Source: Adiantum capillus-veneris (taxonomy: Eukaryota > Streptophyta > Polypodiopsida > Polypodiales > Pteridaceae). From it: 64,000 bases of DNA. This document shows, one piece after another, positions 52,781 through 64,000 of the stretch (position 1 is its first letter; the number at the start of each line of letters is the position of its first letter). The notes beneath the pieces are model-generated. The model was not told the origin of the DNA and searched no databases. It saw only the letters and a program-made list of their open reading frames with translations. The stretch is from the NCBI GenBank assembly GCA_014529385.2, contig CM043944.1, forward strand, positions 173,912,240-173,976,239. The letters are read 5' to 3'. Position numbers and translations under genes: made by a program.

Positions 52781-53985
52781 GCCTTACATGTGAGGATTTC
52801 TAGCCTCAGACCAAGATAATGCTGACGAAGAGGTAAACGAACTCACGTTTATGATGGGGGCTACTGAGTTGACACATACGAGGGCTTGGAGAGTGGGTAA
52901 CAAGAAAAGTGAAACCAAGGGGGAAACTTTAAAGGACAAAGCGCCCATCCTTAGCTTTCCCTCCATGGAAGCAAAGGACTTTTTGAAGAAAAGACCCACT
53001 CTAAGATGGGTATTTTTATCAGAGATGACCTCACACTCTTCCAGATTGCCCATATGAAGAGGTAATGCTGGATATTAGATTGGCTAGGGAAAAAGGGAAG
53101 ATTGCCTTTTACTGAGATGGGAGCGTGCTGATAACGGACAACCGCTCCACATGACGGTGTGAGACCTATGGGACCACATTAAGGGAAACGGCCGAGAATT
53201 GTAATGGTCACTTTGTCTTGATGTAGGGGCATTGAAGGACATCTTTACTAGGAGAGACATTGTCTTCTACTCAGAGACACATCGGGCACCGGGACAACTT
53301 CTGCCACATGTGGTTGGATACAAATGGGAATAGCATGCAAAACAGAAACTAGATCTAAGCACAAAGGTCGAGGAGGGGGAGGGGGGAGAGCAGTTTGGTT
53401 CAGGGAGGAGCTATAGCCACTCTTACGCATTGTTCGCAGAGACGAGCATGCTAGATACATGTAAGTGAGATTGAAGGCACATACGGGCATATACGTATAT
53501 ATTGCGATATGCTATTTTTCCCTCAACACTTTAGTCTGTTACATCTAGAGGGCAATCTCCTTTCTCGGTTCTCGATGATAACAAATGGGAAGTCTCTAGG
53601 GAAGGGGATATCATCCTTCTAGGGGACTTTAGTACAGGGACAAGCCACTCCCAAACAAAATTCTGTGACACTGCAAACGAAATGTTGAGAGAGATAGATG
53701 TCGGTGACATGGGACTTGCTAGATGTTCCCAAGATGAGGAACACACAAAATGTGGGAGATACTGAACTAGATTTGAGCACAGAGGTCAAGGGTTTTGGGG
53801 GCGGTGGGGGGTAGCAATTATGTTCAGGGAGGAGCTAGAGCCACTCTTACGTATTGTCCGCAGAGTTGAGCATGCTATATACATGTAAGTGAGATTGAAG
53901 GCAGAGACGGGCATATATATACATATATATTGCTATATGCTATTTTGCTCTCAACGCTTTAGTCTATGTGACAGCTAGAGGGCAG
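52780..53985 (+). mobile_element. Decayed LINE copy: ORF1 end and endonuclease (copy I)
   Basis: Plus strand. ORF1 C-terminal part with AWRVGNKKSETKGETLKDKA, FPSMEAKDFLKKRP and IAFY, then the conserved TGA CGG at 53152-53157 and GACCTATGGGACCACA, then endonuclease pieces (FYSETHRAPGQLLPHV, ILLGDFSTGTSHS). It belongs to the intron 8 LINE family but is much older. A partial duplication makes about 53345-53557 similar to 53764-53985. Reverse transcriptase is absent. Confidence 0.8.
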
Positions 53986-54128
53986 TCCCTTGTCACGGGG
54001 GTGGGCACCACGTGCCAACGGAAAAGAACAAATGGAACAACTTTAGTCTATGTGACAGCTAGAGGGCAGTCCCCTGTCACGGGGGTGGGCACCACGTGCC
54101 AACGGAAAAGAACAGATGGAACAACTTT
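53961..54128 (+). repeat. 84-bp tandem duplication
   Basis: Units 53961-54044 and 54045-54128 begin AGTCTATGTGACAGCTAGAG and include GGGCACCACGTGCCAACGG. The unit spans the junction between the LINE relic and the dispersed repeat. Confidence 0.92.
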
Positions 54129-54255
54129 AAGCACTTCAAATAACAACTGAACTCAAAGAGATGCACGACACGAGATGGGGAGTGGCGGACTTCCACCCCA
54201 AGAGAGCACTGGCCCCAAACCTTGGCTCCCCTTTCGGTATTTCTTTATATTGCTT
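54045..54255 (-). repeat. Second copy of the LTR-end-like dispersed repeat
   Basis: The reverse complement has TATAAAGAAATACCGAAAGG, TTTGGGGCCAGTGCTCTCTT and GTTGGCACGTGGTGCCC, matching 50210-50385. It contains a TATA-like start and a CACGTG core. Confidence 0.7.
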
Positions 54256-54593
54256 GAACTCAGTACATCGCTAGTCTTCCATCCTTTGCACCTTCATGCA
54301 AAAGCATGCGAGAGAATGAGCCCTTTGCATTTATTTAAAGGCCCTTGACCTATGAAAAGCAGTTACATGAAAAGCTTCCAACTCAAATGCATCTGGTTCT
54401 AAAATTACTAGCGCCAAAAGCTGCCAGCGCGTTTTGCAAAAATCCATTCAGTTGCCATGTTAGCATGTCAGTGCAAATCGCGGGCGCCCGTAGAGTGCCA
54501 CATCAGCATGCCATCGCAAATTGCGGGACGTCCGTACAACTGCCACATCATCATCTGTTTACACGGGGAGTTTGAGTGTGTATGTGTGCTAGC
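54256..54593. other. No feature recognised
   Basis: About 340 bp with a small repeated block (GCCACATCA, CAAAT.GCGGG) near 54480-54550. Confidence 0.5.
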
Positions 54594-56040
54594 TTTTTTT
54601 TTCCCGAGAAAAAGATCCTTCTATTAGTTAATGAAACTGCCCAAAGGGCTACAACCACCTCTACAAGAGAGGCCTACAACAATCATGATGGGGAGACTCT
54701 CCCAATGAAAAAACAACATATGTACAATGAGGCTAAATCAAGAAATGGGAGGGGGGAAAAGCAACACAGGTGGACGGTAATGCCATTTGAGTACACCCTG
54801 GACCATGGTGAAAAAAGGCCCAGGACGCCAGAGGCGAAAATGCGGTCGGAGCTCCCTTGGAGTCTCTCCAGCTGTCCCCTGAGAGTATGGATCAGCTCTA
54901 GCCAAAGATCCCGAACAGTCTCTGCTGGTGGTACAGGGCGAGCCTCGAAGATGCGGAAGCAGCGGGCCCGCCAGATGAACCAGAGTGTCAGGCCACTGAT
55001 GAGCTCCCAGCATTCCTCTCTCTCACTGCACCACTCCTGTGGAGTAAGCTCTGTGGCAGGATGGAGTGTAGGTCGCCCCCCCTGCATCACTATCATCCTG
55101 CTGGTGGAAGATAGCTCAAACTGAAGTGCCGAGCCCGTGAGAGTGGATCAAGCAGCTGTCCCCCAAGTGTATTGCCGAGCTGTGGAAAGAGCTGGCATCA
55201 GCCGAAGAACACGAAACCACACCTGCTGTGCCAAAGGACAGTCCCAAAGACAGTGACGATGACTCTCCACAAGATGGTCACAAGCTGCACATACGGCGGA
55301 GAAACCACTATGTACAAGACAGCTCCCAACTGCTGGAGCTCTGTGTGCGACCAGCCACTGGAACGAAGTGACTCGCCTCGGCTGTTTGGAGTCCCACAAC
55401 CTCTCCCAACAAGCTGTCAATGAGGTGCTGCAGCAAGGCGAGCCTCTCTCTGTGCTGCAAGTATGTGACATCCCAGTCGAACAGTGTAGTGAAAGAAAGG
55501 GACACCTGGGTGGTTTGCAGAGGAGAAAGGGTCCCTCCAAAGCCACTCTCCAGGATCCCACTATATTTGTGCCAGTGGACAGCTCTCCCAAGCCCACATT
55601 CTCCAGTGTTCAGTCTCAAGAGCTCCTGGGTCAGGATTGATGACACAAGTCCTCCCACAGATGCCCACCACTCGGATCCTCTGAAAGCAGCACTCTGCCA
55701 CCTACGGGGCCTCTATTGCAACTCGGTGTAAGCGTCCCTCACCCTGTATTTCGGAAAATAGGGATGGAACAGTCTCTGAGCAAGCCCGAACTGAGATGAG
55801 AACCTCCAGTCGCGTGAAGGCTCCCATCCATCTGGGCACTGCTGACTCGAGAGGTGTGAGCCACTCAACTGGTATTGCCTCTGAGATGTCCCGACACATG
55901 CTATGCTCATGCCCTGTAGTAGCTGAAAGCCCTGAAGCTCCTCTGACAAGCATGCCAACTGTCCCACCCAAGTCACAGGAGTGGTCACTAGTGTAGAAGC
56001 GATCTATCCGCGATAGATTCACTCCTGCCACTCTGCGGTC
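54594..56040 (-). mobile_element. L1-type LINE remnant with zf-RVT
   Basis: Minus strand with a poly(A) tail seen as a T run at 54594-54602. Endonuclease end: NLSRIDRFYTSDHSCDLGG (~56020). After an internal deletion of the reverse transcriptase near 55650-55700 comes the zf-RVT domain: LWDSKQPRRVTSFQWLVAHR, CAACDHLVESHRHCLWDC (55597-55148). The last part has GLTLWFIWRARCFRIFEARP (~55000). Frames are broken. Confidence 0.78.
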
Positions 56041-56060
56041 CGAACGAGAGAAGGCCAGAC

Positions 56061-56910
56061 TGTTGCTAAATTGGCTTTATCTGACAGAAAATAATTCTAA
56101 ATGAATTATTGGATTTATAAGTGAGAGGGTTTTCTTGCTTGGAACACCAAGAAAAATAATTCTAAATGAATTATTGGAATTTTAAGTGAGAGGGTTTTTC
56201 TCACTAGAGACATCCGAGTCGAGAGTATTCCTAGTGCATCATTCAAAGTAATGACGGGAGCACTGTGAACGGGAATATCTGTAAGGCCACCAGGAACGGG
56301 TACTTCTGATGCGTCACATCAGATGGGTGACAGGGAGCATCAGGAAGAAGTATCCGACCATCCGGGAACGGACATCTCTGATGCGTCATAGGATGGGTGA
56401 CAGAGAGCATTGTGAAGGGGATTGTTATGTAAGTTCGGTAGGAAAGGACTAGGTGATGGGTATTCCTTATGCGTCACAAGGTGGGTGACGGGTGCATCGG
56501 AAAGGGGATAACCATAGTCGAGAGGAAATCCGAACTGGAAAGAGAAATACGCGTAAATACGCAAGCACAAGAATAAAGATGGGTTCTAAGAAGCTTTTCT
56601 TAAAAAGCGGAATATTTTAACGAGTTTTCCGGGAAGAGCAGACGCTTTCCCGCGAGGAATCTATGTTTGCATTGCATTCCTGCATGTGGTTGCATCCAGG
56701 GATGCCTGGGAAGTGTTGTGAAAAGCATTGTTTTAAACTTATAAGGTTTTATTGAGTTTTTGGGCAAGTTCAGACCAATTTTGAAATATACCGGCCGCCC
56801 ACTTAATAAGTGGGCAACCACTTAGAAAATAAAGCAACAAAACCCGCCAGCGAATTCTCTCTCCCTGTTTCGGGTAGAGCAGCGCAAAAAAAAAAAAAAA
56901 CCGTGCGACC
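56061..56910 (+). repeat. 5' LTR of the 56-62 kb Ty3 element
   Basis: Starts TGTTGCTAAATTGGC and matches 61956-62800 at high identity. It contains three variants of a block with GATGCGTCA and GGGTGAC. The 3' end is broken near an A run, where the minus-strand element begins. Confidence 0.85.
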
Positions 56911-56989
56911 ATAACATTTAATGAGAGAATCATCAATGGGAGGGTCCTGAGAAACTGTGGGCACAATCGTGTTATCAATCATTGCATTG

Positions 56990-58149
56990 ACAAATGTAGT
57001 GGGTGTTGTGGGTTCTTTAGATTCATTCGATTCAAGCTTAGGACATGTTCTTTTTATGTGATTCTTAATGTGACAATGAAAACAACGACCTTCCTTAGAA
57101 TAAGTGCTTTGTTCTTCCGAGGTGATGTATCCTCCTACAATTCCTTGTGCTACCTTTTCATCTGGAGTAAGCTTAGGTTTAGCAATTGTGTTAGCCTTAC
57201 CCTTGATTCATCGGAAGAATTCTTTGATAATAGACTGTTAGAAGATTGGTTAGAAGAGTTATCATTCTTATCATTTTTACCATTCTGAGGGTCCTGAGAA
57301 GGCTGCGAGGTACTTGTGGAAGTCTTGTTCTCCTTAGGCTTTCCCTTGTTGTGCTTCTTAATCGTCGGCACCCTCTAGGTGCGCGGCTAGCTGTGCCTCT
57401 TGCCATGCGTGGTACCAATTAATGGCATCACCGGCAAGGTACATAGCTGCCGTCAAAACTTTGCTATTTCCTGTCTTCTTAGTTGTCGCAAAATAAGCAT
57501 TAAATTGATGCAACCAAGAATGAATAACCGTAGCATCCATCTTACCGTCATACTTACTGAAAGTCAACTTCTCTGTGACTGGATGGTTGGAATCCGCATC
57601 GTGGCTTGCGCCATTTGATGAACTCCCACGATCTTTGGGTGGTTCAGTCTTCGAGGCTAGGACTTGGGCAAGCAATTCTTGAGTGCGTAGCTCTCGTCGA
57701 GCTTCACGCTCGGCCTCCAAGGCCACAGCTCGTGTTGCCGCTTCCTCCTTCCTTAGTTCTTTTCTTGCGTCGCGCTCGCGTTCTAAAGCAAGGCGTTTGT
57801 CTTCTTGTTGTACGGCATGTCTTGCATTTCTGTCGTCGCGCTCGCGGTCCTTGGCTTCTTGGTCTGCGGCCATTCTTGCAATTCTGTCGTCGCGCTCACG
57901 GTCCCTAGCTTCTTGTTGTTCTGCTTTGCTGGCGAGTTGTGCCAATGCAACTCGATTCGTTTCTTGTTGTTGTGCCATCATGTCCAACATCGACTTGACC
58001 ATCATCTCCATAGGAGTGAGTGCAACTCGTGGCGTAGATGGCGAAGGGGGAGGGTTGAAAAAGTCTCCTGGTGGGGAAAAATCTTCGCCGCCTCTCTCAT
58101 GCTCATCACCTATATGTGAAGTATCCATTCCGCTTCGGGTGACGACCAT
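56990..58149 (-). pseudogene. Gag of the nested minus-strand element
   Basis: Starts MVVTRSGMDTSHIGDEHERG at ATG 58149. Residues ~50-185 are a long Arg/Glu/Ala-rich coiled region with repeated RDRERDDRIAR and ALEREA-type units. The capsid part has KLTFSKYDGKMDATVIHSWL and AMYLAGDAINWYHAW. After a frame change near 57360 a CCHC knuckle, CFHCHIKNHIKRTC, is found at about 57090-57050. This is a Ty3-type gag of a third lineage. It packages element RNA. Confidence 0.78.
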
Positions 58150-58546
58150 GCACTATGATCTTTGGTTCTTAAGTTCACAAGGAACTTGGGTTCTTGAGGG
58201 TCTTGGTTCTTGGGTTGTTCTTTTGCTTGCAAATCGCGTTGGAGAATGATCTTCTCTTCACCCGAGTTCTACTCCTTTCTGCGGGCGCACCCCTTGGCGG
58301 CCTTGCACTCACACCAAGGTTGCTTTTTCCCACCTCACGTCGATTGGCCGGCCGCTAAGTGCACGGTCCGCTCTCAATGAGTGAAAAGAGACACAAGGGG
58401 AGGCTGGACAAGCCCTTCTTTCTTGGGATTCTTGTCACTCTTCAACAAAACACGATTAGGAATCGACACGCTTGGGTTCGTGCGACCGCAACAAGCAAAA
58501 AAATTTCTTGTGGTTCTTTCCTTGAGTAATGCACAACACTTCCAAA

Positions 58547-58559
58547 GCTCTGATACCAA
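58547..58559 (-). other. Primer-binding site of the nested element
   Basis: The minus strand reads TTGGTATCAGAGC immediately after the LTR end, again initiator tRNA-Met type. Confidence 0.85.
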
Positions 58560-59790
58560 TGTAAGGTGTAGCGAAATGAATGTTGTATTTTCTCAAGATT
58601 AGTGATCTTTATTTGCTCAAGGTTCCTTTTAGTTCTTAGGGAAGGAGAGAGCCTTCTGTCTTTATGGAGAGTGCTATGATCACGAACAAAGTGAGTGGAT
58701 ATTGAGCGTGCAAGTGAATGAGACTGAGAGAAGGAGAGAGAGAGATACGACACCCGAGAGGTTGTAAAACCCTCCTCCGAAGGCCCCACTCTCGTCGGCG
58801 AGAGTGGTCTACTTTGATTGCACAAAGGTGTACAATGCGTATGCAATGGACTGATGCAACTTGGACTATGCCGATGACGACGACGGTGATGATGACGATG
58901 ACTTAGGGCTGAAATCTGGGATCTTCTATCTGCTGAGTTTCGGGGTTGTCTTGGTGGCTGAAAAAGGACTGTTTTATTGCTGTTTTATGGCTGAATTTGA
59001 CTGGTCTTATCGAGGTTCCTATGAAGATGAAAATGATGAAGTCTGGTACATTTCTGGCTGCGTTTTTAGGTCATTGTCCTAAGCTGAAAACGCTGGAACT
59101 GCAGGTATATCTCATGCTGAAAAACGCTGGAAAAGGCAGGTCTTCCAATGCTGAGAAAAACGCTGAATTGGCAGCATTGCTAGCGTTAGTGTTTGGCTGA
59201 AAACGCTAAGGGCTGAGGCTTGTAGGTCGCGGGAAAACGCCAGAGAAGGCCACTTGCTGGCGATGGCTGAATGCTGTGGGGGAAAACGCGAAAGTCTGGA
59301 AGAGGATGGCAATGGTAATCTGCTTGAGAATTGCCAAGGGAGGGTGGGAGATTGCGATCCAAAAGTGCTAGGGTGCTGAGGGGGTACTGCTGAGAAGTTG
59401 CCTGTTGAGTGGGAAGCTCCTGCTGCCTCTTCTGCCAGAAAGTGCTAACTTGGGTTTACTCATATATTAACTTAGCAAAATTGCCCTACCTACTTTTGTT
59501 GGAAAGTCACTTAAAAATAATAAGTGAAAATACCAAAAATAGGGAAAATAGGCTAAATGCACTGGAAAATTCCCCTGACTGAATCTGATGGATTCTGAAG
59601 GGAATACTGATGATCATGCTGTGTGCAACCGGAGGATATGCATCTACACTCAGTGACGGGGCATGCACGGTCTACGAATAGACTCACAAAAGTACCAAAT
59701 CACTGCTAATTTAGACTTGATTGGACTGACTGAACCCTGCTATGGTGTAGCTTGTCCATGGACACATAGGGTTGGATGTGTCACGTGACA
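58560..59790 (-). repeat. 5' LTR of the nested element
   Basis: About 1.23 kb bounded by TG..CA on the minus strand. No second LTR is present in the window, so the outer boundary is inferred from the TGTCACGTGACA terminus. It contains repeated GCTGAAAACGCTGGA-like stretches near 59090-59220. Confidence 0.6.
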
Positions 59791-61955
59791 AATATCCATG
59801 AACATCAATTCAAAAACCATAGCCAGGAAATATTCCGGGAAGGATATGAAGAAGGTCTTTAGACCTCAGAACACTCCGGTCAAGTTTGATACTTTTGACG
59901 GATGGGAAGATGTCCCAAAAGCTAACGCTTTCATTTGATAGTTTGAAGTGGCCTTTGCAAGCGGCAATTTCTGAAAAGCGTCGAAGGTGAGGCATGTGAC
60001 CAAACACCTCAAGGGGGATTGCAAGTACTTGGTGGCATACCAAAGCTTTGCAAGGAACTTACAACAAGACTTGGATTCAATTCAAGGCTGAATTTTTGAA
60101 CAAATTTTTTTTTTTTCTCTACGCTTTGAGGAAGGCATTCAAGAAGATTGGGATTGGTTTGCCCAATAGGAACACGAGCGAGTCAAAGCAAGTAGTGGTT
60201 CACTCTTGCCAAGGTAGCTCCATTCTTGAACCTCTCTGAGGAAGGAAAGGTGAACAAATTTAACGAAGGACTTTTGCCCAAATTTTGTAAACCCATCTGC
60301 AAGATACTTTGCAAGAGATGGAGTCAGCAATAAAAGCTGAAAGTGTACACCTTGATGTACATAGAATACAATTTCCGCAGTGGGGCGAGAACCATTGAAC
60401 ACAGAAACAACGAATTTTTGTTACCTCTCCTCGAAGGATACATTGCTATCCGGAGAAAGTTTGGAGTAAGGGAATTCAATCTAACTCCTGAGTTTTTGAC
60501 CCTCAAACTTTAAGTGACAGGGCAGGTCTTTGATCAAAGTTAAATCTTTGAGGAACTCATAAAATGCGTATTGCTTTTATGCACGAGATATGCATGTGTC
60601 TAACCAGGACAATCACTCTCCAGTATTTATGAGAGTAGGATCAATTTGAAACATTGTTGTTTGAGATGAATTGGTTTGCTCAACCATCCGGAAGGTCAAC
60701 TATTGATCTCGTATCTGGTAGTTCACCAACAAATTACCTGCTATTGCGGGTAGGACAGCAGAAAGGAAGGAACCATTCCGAGCTTTCAACAAAGAAAAGC
60801 TTTCACTAAGCTTATGAACCAACACCCCCTACCCGGTAAGGGAAGATATGGTAGTGCTTTTCGCACAAGTGAATGAACACTCTCTTTACGAGGGAAGGAA
60901 CTAGCGACGACTACGGCCTGTTCTCGAGGAATCCAAGGATTAAAATCCTAGATTATTTGATGAGCTGGTTTTGCTCTAAGATCGAGCCAAGGGATCGTCA
61001 AGTTGAGCTTCTTTGCTCTAAGGATCTTACGAACGGAAGGTAATTTCCCAGGTTCATTGAAACTCTAACACAGCTTAAGAATCATGTACACTTTTGAGTA
61101 CATGGATAACACACGAAGATGCAGACCTATACCAAGGAACCGGATGACAGTTGGTATACTCTCTTGAGCGCCTTTTTGCGTGCAAGGATATTCCGACACG
61201 AGAATCTCTATTTGAGATGTGTTCCGTAGAAGGAATTTGAGTTTCTCTACGGAGAAGAGGTTTTCTTATTGTCGTTGATCATTGAGTACGCTATGTGCTT
61301 TTACCATTACAGTAGCAACTTTTGGTTGCGGTATATGTTTCTCCATGAGCAGGTCAAGTAGCATTTACACGTTGCTGAAATAAATTCGAAGTATTCTGTT
61401 CGTAAGAATATAATGCGCCAACCGTTTCAAAATGGTAAAAATTACATATGGGAGAACATCCCTGAGAATCTAAGAGGGATCGCTCTATTGTGAATAGGGT
61501 TTGAACGTACGTTCAGAAAATGCTATGGCTAGAATAAGAGGTTGAATACCCTCTGGACTAACAGTGCAGGATTATGCGCAAGGAAAGATACCTAGATTGA
61601 TTTCTAGGAGGAATATTCTTCTCGAGATTGAGAAGGTGGAATTGAGTTAACAGATTCTCGGATGAGGAAACTTTCGATCTTTTGGAGAGATGCGAATGAC
61701 GAGTTCTTACATGGCTCGTAAGTTTGATGATTGGTGAAGGATATCCTCAAGGTACTAGAGGAATGACATGAATCGGTAAGGTAAGTATTGAATTATTGAA
61801 TTTTTGAATTTCTGTTTAATTTAATTTTTAAGTTCTCTTTTGAGAAAGGACCAACTTAACTCACCATTGAGCAAGATTTGGAATCTTTCCGGTTTCTCCC
61901 TGGCACTTCAGTTGGAGCTCTACAGTTGAGGACAACTGTTTATAAGTGAGAGGGA
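59791..61955 (+). pseudogene. Degenerate internal region of the 56-62 kb Ty3 element
   Basis: Traces only: gag-like PVKFDTFDGWEDVPKANAF and VTKHLKGDCKYLVAYQ (59875-60050), similar in layout to the capsid of the 43-kb element, and an RT-start peptide near 60700. The rest (60750-61955) has no readable domain. Confidence 0.55.
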
Positions 61956-62872
61956 TGTTGCTAAATTGGCTTTATCTGACATAAAAATAATTCTAAATGA
62001 ATTATTGGATTCATAAGTGAGAGGGTTTTCTCGCTTGGAACACCAAGAAAAATAATTCTAAATGAATTATTGGAATTTTAAGTGAGATGGTTTTTCTCAC
62101 TAGAGACATCCGAGTATAGAGTATTCCTAGTGCGTCATTCAAAGTAATGACGGGAGCACTGTGAACAGGAATATCTGTAAGGCCACCAGGAACGGGTACT
62201 TTTGATGCGTCACATCGGATGGGTGACAGGGAGCATCGGGAAGAAGTATCCGACCATCCGGGAACGGACATCTCTGATGCGTCATAGGATGGGTGACATA
62301 GAGCATCGTGAAGAGGATTGTGCCGTAAGTTCAGTAGGAAAGGACTAGGTGATGGGTATTCCTGATGCGTCACAAGGTGGGTGACGGGTGCATTGGAAAG
62401 GGGATAACCATAGTCGAGAGGAAATCCGAACTGGAAAGAGGAATACGTGTAAAGACGCAAGCACAAGAATAAAGATGGGTTCTGAGAAGTTTTTCTTAAA
62501 AAGCGGAATATTTTAATGAGTTTTCCGGGAAGAGCAGACGCTTTCCCGCGAGGAATCTATGTTTGCATTACATTTGTGCATGTGGTTGCATCCAGGGACG
62601 CTTGGGAAGTGTTGAGAAAAGCATTGTTTTAAACTTATAAGGTTTTATTGAGTTTTTGGGCAGGTTCAGACCAATTTTGATATATACCGGCCGCCCACTT
62701 AATAAGTGGACAACCACTTAGAAAATAAAGCAACAAAACCAGCCAGCAAATTCTCTCTCCCTATTTCGAGTAGAGCAGCGCAAAAAAAAAAAGAAACGAA
62801 AAAAAAAAAGAAAAAAAAGAAAACGATGCGATCTCTACGCGAGCACCTATTCGTGCCGTGGCCGGGGAGCTA
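61956..62872 (+). repeat. 3' LTR of the 56-62 kb Ty3 element
   Basis: Starts TGTTGCTAAATTGGC after the polypurine tract and repeats 56061 onward with scattered differences. The last ~110 bp (A-rich, then GCGATCTCTACGCGAGC) is absent from the other LTR. A chromovirus-like LTR begins at 62873. Confidence 0.75.
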
Positions 62873-63414
62873 TGTCACAAAGTGATGACGTGGCGGACAA
62901 CAGAAACCCTAAATTCTGCCAAAAACCCTAAAATTCTTGCAAACCCTAATTTTTGCCAAAAACCCTAAATTCCGGAAATCGCGGAGGCGGATTATTTTTT
63001 TTTTTTTTTTGGAAAATGATGAGCGATGCGAATTTTGCTATTGCTTTTTTTTATTAAAAAAAGAGAAAAGACTCTCTAAGAGAGAGAGAGAACTGATGCT
63101 TTTGATTTTTAAAGCTTTTGGGGCTCTGCTTTTGGGCATCCCTTGTAACCTTTAAATTAGTGGTGAGGGCCTCACTTCTCAGAGCATCTGGACGCAGAGT
63201 CTGAGAGTGAAACCCTAACCGCTCTCTTGTACTTTGATGATTGATTAATATAAAAAGAAATACCGAAAGGGGCGCCAGTCTTTGGGGCCAATATCTCTAG
63301 GCACGGAACTCCGCCAGGCCAGTGCAAATCTATTGTGATCTGTGAATTGTTTTGAAGTGGTTATTCGGTGCTGTCGCGGTTGATTCTTGACTTGGAGTGT
63401 CCAAGTCTGTTACA
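62873..63414 (+). repeat. 5' LTR of the third chromovirus-like copy
   Basis: 542 bp with TGTCACAAAG and GTCTGTTACA ends. It has four AAACCCTAA-type motifs rather than six, and a long A/T-rich run near 62995-63065. Confidence 0.9.
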
Positions 63415-63415
63415 G

Positions 63416-63427
63416 TGGTATCAGAGC
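63416..63427 (+). other. Primer-binding site (initiator tRNA-Met)
   Basis: TGGTATCAGAGC one base after the LTR. Confidence 0.92.
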
Positions 63428-63484
63428 ACGGCCGATTTCTCTTCTACGGGAAATCCTATCCCCGAATTTTTTTCCGCGGCACCT

Positions 63485-64000
63485 ATGGCTTCAGGCAATG
63501 ATCAGTCAACTCCCTCTGCATCTGGAGATGCGGGCTGGGATCACAACGAAGATTTAGGCAGAGAGTATGGCCCGCCTTGGCCTACTTAGGCGAAGCGGCG
63601 AGAGATAGAGCGTCGCCAGTTGATCGGCGATGCAATAAAGATGATACTCAATTTTGCCAAGGATCCGAAGATGGCAAAATATATGAACCAGACCTCTTTG
63701 GAAGAGGTACAGACGGAGTGGCAGAGAACCACAACACCACTCCCGAAATCCGCTCTCAAGAAACCTTGTGCCTCCAAGAAAATATACGGAGCAGGAACTG
63801 GGGAACGTGGTTGATGCACGGATTGCTCAGCTTTTCGACGTGCAAAAGAAGGACAAAAAGCACGGCAAAAAGCAGAAGAAAGGCATTGACTTCCAGGGAT
63901 ATTTGGGTCGTCGGTTGACATTTGACAAGGCAAAGAAACGGAAGAAGCGTGTTCGATTTGAAGGAGTACCCAGTTCTTCTTCTTCTTCTTCTGACAGTTC
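63485..64000 (+). pseudogene. Gag of the third chromovirus-like copy, 5' part
   Basis: ATG 63485 gives MASGNDQSTPSASGDAGWDH, then a TAG at 63587-63589 after YGPPWPT (the 43-kb copy reads on as RPTPAEQREME). Further codons (MILNFAKDPKMAKYMNQTSL) follow in frame, with another frame change near 63780. This copy shows what the family's gag start looks like. Confidence 0.8.

Larger units (their letters stand above)
56911..59790 (-). mobile_element. Nested, truncated gag-bearing LTR element
   Basis: Minus strand: 5' LTR 59790-58560 (TGTCACGTGACA...CACCTTACA), PBS 58559-58547, leader, gag 58149 to about 57000. Protease, pol and the 3' LTR are missing. It lies between the 5' LTR and the internal remnant of the 56-62 kb element. 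Confidence 0.75.
56061..62872 (+). mobile_element. Ty3-type element with ~0.9-kb LTRs, heavily decayed
   Basis: Two direct LTR repeats (56061-56910 and 61956-62872) flank a degenerate internal region (59791-61955) and a nested minus-strand element (56911-59790). A polypurine tract (AAGTGAGAGGGA) precedes the 3' LTR. Internal traces are a gag-like FDTFDGWEDVPKANAFI (~59885) and an RT-start-like STIDLVSGSSPTN (~60700). Confidence 0.75.
62873..64000 (+). mobile_element. Chromovirus-like element, third copy, runs off the window
   Basis: LTR 62873-63414, PBS 63416-63427 and the beginning of gag. It has the same family as 43248-49890, with a complete PBS junction (GTTACA G TGGTATCAGAGC) and the natural gag ATG. 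Confidence 0.9.

Noticed and set aside
54576-55124. 182-residue plus-strand ORF
   Set aside because: It lies opposite a LINE C-terminal region recognised on the minus strand (FIWRARCFRIFEARP).

Overview
This is nuclear DNA from a land plant. The evidence is a split host gene with GT..AG introns whose product matches a plant DDB1/CPSF-A family protein of the Arabidopsis At3g11960 type. Most of the rest is plant retrotransposons: LTR elements primed by initiator tRNA-Met (TGGTATCAGAGC) and LINEs. Introns swollen to 16-27 kb by transposable elements suggest a large-genome lineage such as a fern or lycophyte. The species cannot be fixed from sequence alone.

Host gene. Thirteen plus-strand coding exons (1715-51817) join in one reading frame of about 1270 residues. 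The first and last exons lie outside the window. Ordinary introns are 80-610 bp. Three are enlarged: intron 3 (2785-4347), intron 8 (8194-23894) and intron 11 (24490-51485).

Intron 8 is built almost wholly from one LINE family. Three long copies (A, B, C) and three short 3' ends lie head to tail, and each is bounded on both sides by a (TC)n tract. A seventh copy, inverted, lies between two (GA)n tracts at 481-972. This points to a LINE that inserts into TC microsatellites. In four copies where the junction can be read, ORF1 (coiled coil plus RRM-like, L1 style) and the endonuclease/reverse-transcriptase ORF2 are in the same frame, separated by one TGA, followed by CGG in three of them. No ATG lies between that stop and the endonuclease catalytic Asn, so stop-codon readthrough is plausible.

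Intron 11 is a nest of elements. It holds a minus-strand L1-type LINE split by a truncated Ty3 element (27767-30728, duplication CTAAC) and an orphan minus-strand ORF split by a small copia-like gag-protease element (33980-37710, duplication GAGCC). It also holds an old minus-strand Ty3 pol with a 200-bp tandem array in integrase, a 225-bp near-identical copy of LINE B, and a nearly complete Ty3 chromovirus-like element (43248-49890, duplication AGCTC) lying inside an older LINE.

Downstream of exon 13 (51818-64000) are decayed LINEs and a Ty3 element with about 0.9-kb LTRs (56061-62872). Inside the latter sits a minus-strand gag-bearing element (56911-59790). The window ends in another chromovirus-like copy (62873 onward). 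No tRNA, rRNA, CRISPR or bacterial-type feature was seen. No element has an intact gene set.
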